Virus record (IMG/VR): IMGVR_UViG_3300022822_000030
Location: 1 to 48,003 of that record
DNA from: a virus
Direction: 5' to 3' (one strand)
Length of the DNA stretch: 48,003 nucleotides
Position 1 is the first letter of the stretch, and the number at the start of each line of letters is the position of its first letter. Below are positions 7,828 to 13,438 of the stretch, piece after piece. The position numbers and the translations under genes were made by a program. Below the pieces are notes generated by a model. That model was not told the DNA's origin. It saw nothing but the letters and a program-made list of their open reading frames with translations, and did not search any database.

Positions 7828-10416
7828 TTAGACGCTGGCAAATAAGTCACCGCTCAATCCTTGCTGCACTGTAAGCTGTCTATCTTGAACATCTTTCATG
7901 TTCATATTTACTTTTATTAACTGCTCCAACTTAGTATTTAAGCTAGCAAGTAATGATTCTGCTGATTCTTGAGTAGGTGCCGCAGCAGTAGCAGCGCCTC
8001 CTGAGTTCTTCATCTCTGCTTTGTCTGCTTTAGCTTTAACTTCAGCTTCTTTTTTATTTTCAATATCTTTCTTTCCGGCTTCAGCTGTAGACATACCGCC
8101 TGATTTTGGTCCTCCGGCAATTGCTACTTCAGATTTCAACAAGTCTAAACTATTGTTTGTATTAAAATTAGTCTTTGCTTGTGCTGCCTCGGCTTTATCG
8201 TTTTCAACACCAATTTTCTTAGTATGACTATCTTTTAGTCCAATAAGTTTTTTATCTATTTCAGTTTTCTTTTGCTCTCTGGCTTCTTTCTTTGTTTCAC
8301 TGCTTCGTTCGTTAGCTACCCCTTTTCTTTCTGCATCTCTAACTTTTTCTTTTTCGTCTAATGCTTGTCGTTCAGCTGCTACTTCTTGTTGTTTAAGTTT
8401 AACTGCTTTATTTGCATCACCAAATGTAATTTTATCAAGTACTGCTAAAAATCCGTCTTGCAACAATAGAAAGAATCGTTTTAAATTATCTCCGACTGCA
8501 TCAAGTGCTGTGCTAAATGACCAACCAGTATCATAGAGCTGTTTAAATCCTGCAATAAGTGCAACAACACCTGCAACTATACCAATAATTGGAAGAGTAA
8601 GCAAAGATAGTGCCGTTGTGGCTAAAAAGGATGCTGCAGATTGTGCTAGAGTTGCGGCTGTCGTTATAGCTAGATAGCCTCCATATATTGCTAATGCTGT
8701 ACCTAATCCCAAAAATATTGGCATCAGATTATCAGCAATAAATGTTCCTATACGTTCAAACATAGGCATTACATAGGTGCCTATTAGATTAGCAATGTCG
8801 TTAAACACGGGTACAACATAGTCGTTAATAGCTGATGCCATTAGTTGCAACACTGGAACAATATCTACCAACACAAATGCTGCCAAAGTTAGGAAAGCTG
8901 GGTACAGGCTATCTCTAATAAAGTTTCCAATACTTTCAAATATTGGTTTTAAATTTGTTACAAGATACATACCAACTTGTGTAATAATATCGCTAAAAAT
9001 CATAAAGGCAGGTAACACATAAGTTGTTACTAGATCGGCAACAATTTTAAATGCTCCCATTAATACATCAAGCATACCACTTCCAGCTAATGCCATTGAA
9101 AAAGCGTTTCCAATTTCTGCAAGACTTTGCTGAAACTTTTGCATCTTCTCATTCATCTTGTCAGTGTTCTTTGCAGCTTCGCCCTGTTGTTCCCCTGCTT
9201 TCTTCACACCGTCTGTGGCAATTTGGTAAGTGGCTGCAAGTGCATTAGTGGTTCCTGCAAGACTAGCATCGGCTGCTGCTGCACTTTTAATATTTTTTAG
9301 ATTCTTTGCACCCTCTTCCTTCATTTTATTGTTAAGAGCGTTACGTTCTGCATCAGTAACCGCTTCACCACGCTGCATCTTCTGTTGCATAGTAGTTAAC
9401 ATAGCCGCCGACTGAGGCAATTGCGCTAACAACTTTTGATTCTCTTCAGTAGTTGCTGTACCGTTGGCCAACATATCTTTGGTAAAGTTCTGCAACGGTT
9501 CTGGCAATCCGAGAACAGTATTTCTAAAAGACTTTTGTACTTCTTCGTTCTGTCCAGCCATTGCTGCTTGGAACTGTGCATCTTTAGCCAGTGTTGCTGC
9601 TTGTGCTTCTTTAGCAGAACGTTCTTCGCCGGTAATCTTTGCAAGGCCGTCCATCTCTTTTAGATATGTCCTTGCACCTTGTGCTAGTTGAGCATTAGTC
9701 TTACCGCCAGACAACCCTTGGCTTCTTAATAACGCACCATATCGAATAAGACCGCCATTAATTTCTTGACTACTCATACCTAGTGCATATAACTCCGAAC
9801 TAGTTGACCGTACTGATTTTGAAACTTGTGCAAAGTTTTTAGCACCATCTTCGGTAGTTGTACCAAAGGCCATCAAGCCGGCACCGTTATTTTTAATTAA
9901 TGATCCAAATTCTGCCATGTTCATGCCAGCTTGAGATGCTGATGCAGAGAAACTAGCCATGCTTCCACCGAAACTTGCTCCGCCGCCTGCGGCATTTACA
10001 AATGATTTAGTAACTCTATCAGCTGCGCCAGCAACTGCTCCAAATGCTCCACCTACTAGGCCGCCCACAATTGGTAACTGTTTAAATATATCAGCTGCAT
10101 CTGTAATTGAACCATCTAACTGAGCGAACTGGCTAACAGTGCTGGTTAGTTTATTACCTAGAGTAAAGAACCCTCCAACAACACTACTGATACCAACTGT
10201 TAGTCTTTTAAAATGATCAGTGCTAGCTTTCCGGTTACCGTTATCTTCTTTCTGATTTTTATTTCGATCTCTCTGATTCTTTTCGTCGTCTTTATTACCT
10301 TTTCCACCTTTCATTCCCTTAATAGCACTGACTAACTCTCGTAAGGTGGCTTCAGACGCTGCATTCTTAGCTTCTACATTTCCTATGCCTGGTATATCAA
10401 TTGTTACTGATGCCAT
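7828..10416 (-). CDS. tail tape-measure-like protein
   Basis: The 862-residue product has the make-up of a tape measure protein. Residues about 40-65 are a very charged, lysine-rich linker, 90-400 are Gly/Ala/Ser-rich helix, 430-650 are strongly hydrophobic, and 660-800 form a charged coiled coil. Between residues about 488 and 568 a 15-residue unit starting with proline repeats five times (for example PVFNDIANLIGTYVM, PMFERIGTFIADNLM). The C-terminus (LEQLIKVNMNMKDVQ...LSGDLFASV) looks like an ordinary virion protein tail. T4 uses gp29 (590) for this job; sequence similarity to gp29 is not evident. The gene is first in the leftward late operon and is divergent from the gp26-like gene, which fits tail tube assembly. 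Confidence 0.7.
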   Translation of the reverse strand: MASVTIDIPGIGNVEAKNAASEATLRELVSAIKGMKGGKGNKDDEKNQRDRNKNQKEDNGNRKASTDHFKRLTVGISSVVGGFFTLGNKLTSTVSQFAQLDGSITDAADIFKQLPIVGGLVGGAFGAVAGAADRVTKSFVNAAGGGASFGGSMASFSASASQAGMNMAEFGSLIKNNGAGLMAFGTTTEDGAKNFAQVSKSVRSTSSELYALGMSSQEINGGLIRYGALLRSQGLSGGKTNAQLAQGARTYLKEMDGLAKITGEERSAKEAQAATLAKDAQFQAAMAGQNEEVQKSFRNTVLGLPEPLQNFTKDMLANGTATTEENQKLLAQLPQSAAMLTTMQQKMQRGEAVTDAERNALNNKMKEEGAKNLKNIKSAAAADASLAGTTNALAATYQIATDGVKKAGEQQGEAAKNTDKMNEKMQKFQQSLAEIGNAFSMALAGSGMLDVLMGAFKIVADLVTTYVLPAFMIFSDIITQVGMYLVTNLKPIFESIGNFIRDSLYPAFLTLAAFVLVDIVPVLQLMASAINDYVVPVFNDIANLIGTYVMPMFERIGTFIADNLMPIFLGLGTALAIYGGYLAITTAATLAQSAASFLATTALSLLTLPIIGIVAGVVALIAGFKQLYDTGWSFSTALDAVGDNLKRFFLLLQDGFLAVLDKITFGDANKAVKLKQQEVAAERQALDEKEKVRDAERKGVANERSSETKKEAREQKKTEIDKKLIGLKDSHTKKIGVENDKAEAAQAKTNFNTNNSLDLLKSEVAIAGGPKSGGMSTAEAGKKDIENKKEAEVKAKADKAEMKNSGGAATAAAPTQESAESLLASLNTKLEQLIKVNMNMKDVQDRQLTVQQGLSGDLFASV

Positions 10417-10442
10417 TAAATAAATTCCTGGTAAACTGCGTA

Positions 10443-10450
10443 CATAAATA
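10443..10450 (+). promoter_or_regulatory. T4-type late promoter for gp26-like gene (CATAAATA)
   Basis: CATAAATA is one mismatch from TATAAATA. At T4 spacing, transcription would start near 10456, giving a leader of about 29 nt with GGAG at 10475-10478 before the ATG at 10485. Confidence 0.65.
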
Positions 10451-10466
10451 CGTTATAACACTATTG

Positions 10467-10474
10467 TATTTATC
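10467..10474 (-). promoter_or_regulatory. T4-type late promoter for the head/tape-measure operon (GATAAATA)
   Basis: Minus-strand GATAAATA is one mismatch from TATAAATA. Transcription would start near 10461 and run left through the tape measure, portal, core and capsid genes to the terminator at 1350-1373. It faces the plus-strand late promoter at 10443, so the two start sites fall within about 5 bp and the transcripts overlap. Confidence 0.65.
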
Positions 10475-10484
10475 GGAGAAAAAT

Positions 10485-11351
10485 ATGAATCAAAATGTAA
10501 ATATACCGCAAACGCCAAAATTAAATCCTTTGGCTAATTGGTATAGACAGCCTAAAATCTATGTGAGATTGCCTAGTCAAGGTCGATTCTATCCCCCAGG
10601 TGCATTAGACGTTAGTGCAAACGAAGAATATCCTGTATACTCAATGACTGCCAAAGACGAGTTAATGTTTAAAACTCCTGATGCACTGTTAAGCGGGCAA
10701 AGTACAGTTGAAGTTATTAAAAGTTGTATTCCTGCTATTTTAGATCCCTGGGCAATGCCCAGTATTGATCTAGACTTTGCACTCATTGCTATCCGCATCG
10801 CTACCTACGGCGAAAACATGGAAGTTAGAGTAGACTGTCCACATTGCAAAGAAGAAAATACCTACGATATCAACCTGTCAGACTGGATTGGTATCTTTAG
10901 CCAATTTACTTACAATTCAATTGTAGAAGCTGGGCCGCTAAACGTGCATGTGAGACCTTACAACTATAAAGAAGTTACAAAAGCATCAATTAAAACACTA
11001 GAGCAACAGAAGATCTTTGGCATTATTAACAATGAAGAAATCAGCGATGAGCTAAAGTTAGAAAAGTTTGGTGAAAGTTTTGTTAGACTAACTGAACTCA
11101 CTGTTGATATTATTGCAGATTGCATTACACATATTGAAACACCAGACGGATCCACTGACGATAAAGTTCAGATCAAAGACTTTATTAATAATTCATCTAA
11201 AGATGTGTTTGAAGCTATCCAAATACACATTACTAAAATTAAAGATACTATAGAGTTTAAAGCAAAAGATGTCCAATGCGGAGACTGTCATAAGGAGTTC
11301 TTACTACCTGTGACAATGGACCAATCAAATTTTTTCGCAGTAAAATCTTAA
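10485..11351 (+). CDS. 26: gp26-like baseplate hub/tail assembly protein, zinc-ribbon type
   Basis: The frame is open from an upstream ATG at 10401, but ATG 10485 is chosen because GGAG precedes it by 6-7 nt and the late promoter lies between the two. The 288-residue product resembles the T4 gp26 family (T4_baseplate, PF12322): RQPKIYVRLPSQGRFY (21-36), then an all-helical middle. Two CxxC pairs, Cys118/Cys121 (CPHC) and Cys265/Cys268 (CGDC), suggest a zinc ribbon. The gene ends in SNFFAVKS, encoded over A AAT TTT TTC, a -1 slip site leading into the following 67-codon ORF. T4 gp26 (208 residues) is a hub component. The neighbouring divergent tape measure gene suggests a role in tail assembly. 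Confidence 0.85.
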   Translation: MNQNVNIPQTPKLNPLANWYRQPKIYVRLPSQGRFYPPGALDVSANEEYPVYSMTAKDELMFKTPDALLSGQSTVEVIKSCIPAILDPWAMPSIDLDFALIAIRIATYGENMEVRVDCPHCKEENTYDINLSDWIGIFSQFTYNSIVEAGPLNVHVRPYNYKEVTKASIKTLEQQKIFGIINNEEISDELKLEKFGESFVRLTELTVDIIADCITHIETPDGSTDDKVQIKDFINNSSKDVFEAIQIHITKIKDTIEFKAKDVQCGDCHKEFLLPVTMDQSNFFAVKS

Positions 11352-11375
11352 ACAGCCCTTTGCCGGAGATTTTAC
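11327..11375 (+). promoter_or_regulatory. programmed -1 ribosomal frameshift signal
   Basis: Two overlapping canonical heptamers in the gp26-like frame, A AAT TTT (11327-11333) and T TTT TTC (11330-11336), are followed after 6 nt by a perfect 9-bp inverted repeat: GTAAAATCT (11340-11348) and AGATTTTAC (11367-11375). The zero-frame stop (11349-11351) lies in the loop. The loop segment CCCTT (11356-11360) could also pair with AAGGG (11405-11409) to make a pseudoknot. A slip would give a 359-residue fusion. The stem is AT-rich, so its strength is uncertain. Confidence 0.7.
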
Positions 11376-11563
11376 AGATAGCCAAACGGATGGAGTCTGA
11401 GGTTAAGGGAATCAAGAAAGACGTTCTCAAAATGTGTTGGTACATGAGAGGTCTTTCTTATAGTGAAGGCATGAATCTAAGTCATGATGAAAGAGAAATT
11501 GTTGCTGAGATTATTAAAGAAAACTTAGAGACTACAAAGAAAACTAACTTACCTTTCTTTTAA
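11360..11563 (+). CDS. -1 frame extension of the gp26-like gene (ORF67)
   Basis: This short ORF begins with a TTG (11360) that has no ribosome site, yet the frame is open further upstream through the slippery site at 11327-11336. It lies exactly in the -1 frame of the gp26-like gene. Read as a frameshift product, it adds 75 residues after NFF, starting RSKILNSPLPEILQ. The extension is helical and contains KMCWYMRGLSY, DEREIVAEIIKENLETTKK and a C-terminal LPFF. Such helical extensions made by frameshifting are typical of tail assembly chaperones encoded next to tape measure genes. Separate initiation at TTG or at the internal ATG at 11390 is possible but weakly supported. A bidirectional terminator follows. 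Confidence 0.7.
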   Translation: MPEILQIAKRMESEVKGIKKDVLKMCWYMRGLSYSEGMNLSHDEREIVAEIIKENLETTKKTNLPFF

Positions 11564-11568
11564 TCATA

Positions 11569-11595
11569 AAAAAGCCTGCTTAAAGCAGGCTTTTT
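11569..11595. terminator. bidirectional terminator between convergent genes
   Basis: AAAAAGCCTGCT pairs perfectly with AGCAGGCTTTTT (12 bp) around a 3-nt loop, with T runs in both directions. It lies between the ends of the convergent ORF67 and the 188-residue gene and can serve both. Confidence 0.92.
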
Positions 11596-11609
11596 GTTGG
11601 CTGTATATA

Positions 11610-12176
11610 TTACTTTTGACGGAACAATGTAAAGCCTTCGGCAACTACTTTACCGCTATTAACTTTACTTTGAGTCTGCATAGCTGGTTGAGCTGGTTGA
11701 GCTGCTGCTCTGCCAGTAACTCTAACTGGATTTTTGCGTACAGGAGCCGGCGCTGTCATTGAAGTTTGTAGCATAGCAAGAATTTTCTGTTTCTCGCTAG
11801 GCTTTAAAGTGGCAATGGCCTGCTGTGCTTGTTTGTACCCAGATGCTGCTGCCATTGGTGCTGCGTTCTTAGGAGCTGCTTTCTTAGGAGCTGCTTTCTT
11901 AGGAGCCGTAACTTTAGCATATTCATCGTCATATGCTTTTTTCACAGCTGGATCTTGTTCTGCATCTGGTTCTGCATCTGGAACATCACCTGCAATGTTT
12001 GCAGTAGAAGTAGCTTTACCTTTTTGGTACGCTTTCTTAACGCCACCTGCAATGCCGCCAATCATACCAACGCCTTTAGCAACCCCGCCAATGCCCTTAG
12101 CTAGTCCACGACCAATAGCACCTAACGGTCCTTCTTCAAGTTCTTGTGATTCAGTTAAGATTTCAGTTAGTCGCAT
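11610..12176 (-). CDS. basic Ala/Lys/Pro-rich protein, candidate internal head protein
   Basis: The 188-residue product starts MRLTEILTESQELEEGPLG, which holds two possible gp21 cleavage sites (ILTE/S at residues 6-10 and LEE/G at 13-16). This resembles the cleaved capsid-targeting peptides of T4 internal proteins. A Gly-rich helix follows, then a histone-H1-like segment (residues about 90-107) with repeats of AAPKK encoded by three near-identical 15-bp units (plus-strand positions about 11870-11910). A Pro/Ala/Arg-rich tail ends in EGFTLFRQK. The composition suggests DNA binding in the head. It has its own late promoter (12226-12233) and the shared terminator at 11569-11595. The family is not recognised; the role is inferred. 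Confidence 0.6.
   Translation of the reverse strand: MRLTEILTESQELEEGPLGAIGRGLAKGIGGVAKGVGMIGGIAGGVKKAYQKGKATSTANIAGDVPDAEPDAEQDPAVKKAYDDEYAKVTAPKKAAPKKAAPKNAAPMAAASGYKQAQQAIATLKPSEKQKILAMLQTSMTAPAPVRKNPVRVTGRAAAQPAQPAMQTQSKVNSGKVVAEGFTLFRQK
11868..11910 (+). repeat. 15-bp tandem repeat inside the basic protein gene
   Basis: Nearly three copies of TTCTTAGGAGCTGCT lie head to tail (plus-strand reading). They encode the APKKA units of the minus-strand basic protein and could expand or shrink by slippage. Confidence 0.75.
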
Positions 12177-12192
12177 TTTAATTCATTCCTAG

Positions 12193-12773
12193 GCATATGT
12201 TATAATCTTTTTCAGATCTATAGTTTATTTATTACAATAATGAGCTAAAGCTCATTTGCTTTTTCGCTCACGCTCAAAGCACTTCTTTTATTTAACAGTA
12301 TTTTAAGAGATATGTTATTAATGCAATTAAGTATTATGCAGATTGTTCAGTCACACTTAGCCCTTGCGGGCTAAGAAAATCTAGCATTATGCGAGTTGCA
12401 CAGTACACAGTAGCGTTAGAACTATAAGCATTGCTGCTTGCGTAGGCGGTTATCCGGTACCTACTCATTCCGTCTTAATAATAACGGCGAATTACTATGC
12501 ACACGCTATCGCACATAGTAATCGTGGGTCTCTCTCCCATCTTTTAGCCTTTTTTAATATTCTCTTTATAAATCAAACCGGTTGTACGTAGGCGTATCCG
12601 ATCGTCGTCCTGTTAAGGATAGTGATTTATAACCTCTTCACCAAGTAGAGATTCCTTACCGTCACACATCAGAACGGATTTGGGGCACAGTTATAGTCGC
12701 CGGTGCGGGCTTTTTTGGTGATTAAATGCCTGGATTTGTTGAAATTGTCTGTGCCTAGCGGCAATGGTGTTGC
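12193..12773. other. 580-bp structured non-coding region, candidate ncRNA
   Basis: No convincing gene lies here. Instead there are several inverted repeats. AATGAGCT/AGCTCATT is at 12239-12256. CTTAGCCC-TTGC-GGGCTAAG is at 12356-12375. ATTACTATG/CATAGTAAT is at 12491-12499 and 12514-12522. TTATAAATCA/TGATTTATAA is at 12566-12575 and 12623-12632, enclosing TCCT-GTTA-AGGA at 12608-12619. GGCACAG/CTGTGCC is at 12684-12690 and 12749-12755. An imperfect direct repeat CGTAGGCG(GT)TATCCG lies at 12441-12456 and 12587-12600. A second imperfect repeat of about 25 nt containing CATTATGC or TATTATGC recurs after 54 nt (near 12332 and 12386). Nothing fits a tRNA or tmRNA. The strand of any RNA is unclear. 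Confidence 0.5.
12226..12233 (-). promoter_or_regulatory. late promoter for the basic protein gene (AATAAATA)
   Basis: Minus-strand AATAAATA is one mismatch from TATAAATA. Transcription near 12220 would give a leader of about 44 nt with an AGGA motif before the ATG at 12176. Confidence 0.6.
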
Positions 12774-13208
12774 TTAAATTTTGGGTTTTTTGAGGATATG
12801 TGAGCCGTGAACTCGAACCTGTATGTGACCGTTGTACCAGTCAGTAGATTCTAGAACTTTGTGTTTAAATTGTTCTCTTGCCTCGATGTAGCTGCATTCT
12901 GATTTGTTTTTGCAGTAAAATAGAATTTCTCTGGTGAAGTTATTTTTGCCTAAAGTCTTAATATCTGCTGTAAGCGCATCGCTAGAACCATAATAGTCCT
13001 TCCAATCGCTTTCAATCTTGCCTCTAATTTTCTTTTTTTTCTTAGTGCCGTTCTTAAGTGTAACTGTTTTATAAGTTGTTTTTGCGAACTTTGCTAGTTT
13101 TTTGCCTATATACTTGCGCCCAGAGATGACATTGGTAATAAGATATACGAAACCGATATAATCTTCGGAGATTGCAGTAATTTCTTTCTTCTTATAGTAC
13201 CATGTCAT
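12774..13208 (-). CDS. GIY-YIG family endonuclease, probably free-standing homing type
   Basis: The 144-residue protein carries the GIY-YIG signature as GFVYLITN (19-26) and RKYIGKK (31-37). A later DYYGSS (71-76) is followed by the catalytic glutamate candidate Glu109 in CSYIEARE. A lysine-rich insert (about 50-65) lies between the two halves. T4 phages carry free-standing Seg nucleases of this type, and similar small ones occur in many T4-like phages. The start codon overlaps the previous stop codon in an ATGA arrangement, so it is co-translated with the gp47-gp46 early operon. It borders the structured non-coding region at its 3' side. Substrate is unknown; it could also be a repair-type nuclease. 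Confidence 0.82.
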   Translation of the reverse strand: MTWYYKKKEITAISEDYIGFVYLITNVISGRKYIGKKLAKFAKTTYKTVTLKNGTKKKKKIRGKIESDWKDYYGSSDALTADIKTLGKNNFTREILFYCKNKSECSYIEAREQFKHKVLESTDWYNGHIQVRVHGSHILKKPKI

Positions 13209-13438
13209 CGAGTACTTATTTTAGGGGGTCTTCCTACCATGCCTTTCCTGGCTGCTTTACGTTCGTCTCTTTTTGCCTGTATTTCTGTGCGCCTTAAACT
13301 TGCCTCATTGCGTATCTCACTCAGCCAATATCGTGCTCTAACACCAGCACTATCTGAACCTCGATGTTCAAAGCGATCCTGATACTTAAAGTATTCCTGA
13401 AAAGCGTGGATCATACGATCATGACTGTCTGTACTCAT
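13205..13438 (-). CDS. small charged protein of unknown function downstream of gp46
   Basis: The 77-residue protein is helical and very charged: HAFQEYFKYQDRFEHRGSD (11-29), then ARYWLSEIRNEASLRR (35-50) and a basic tail with repeated Arg/Lys (AKRDERKAARKG). The basic tail suggests nucleic acid or protein binding, but no family is recognised. It starts directly after the gp46 stop codon and its own stop overlaps the nuclease start (ATGA), so all are translated from one early message. Confidence 0.7.
   Translation of the reverse strand: MSTDSHDRMIHAFQEYFKYQDRFEHRGSDSAGVRARYWLSEIRNEASLRRTEIQAKRDERKAARKGMVGRPPKISTR

Noticed and set aside
10401-10484. Earlier ATG for the gp26-like gene
   Set aside because: It lies upstream of the late promoter and lacks a ribosome site, and it would add an unusual hydrophobic stretch. 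ATG 10485 has GGAG at good spacing.
12334-12468. 44-codon minus-strand ORF (ATG at 12466-12468) in the structured region
   Set aside because: It has no good ribosome site, it overlaps perfect hairpins that explain its sequence, and its composition is not convincing. Kept as non-coding.
12566-12632. Two TATAAATC sequences as convergent late promoters
   Set aside because: They are exactly the two arms of a 10-bp inverted repeat and no gene lies suitably downstream of either, so a stem is the simpler reading.
12193-12773. tRNA, tmRNA or group I intron in the non-coding region
   Set aside because: No T-loop consensus, no CCA-like end, no tmRNA start or tag frame, and no clear intron core sequences could be found on either strand. 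The class of any RNA is left open.
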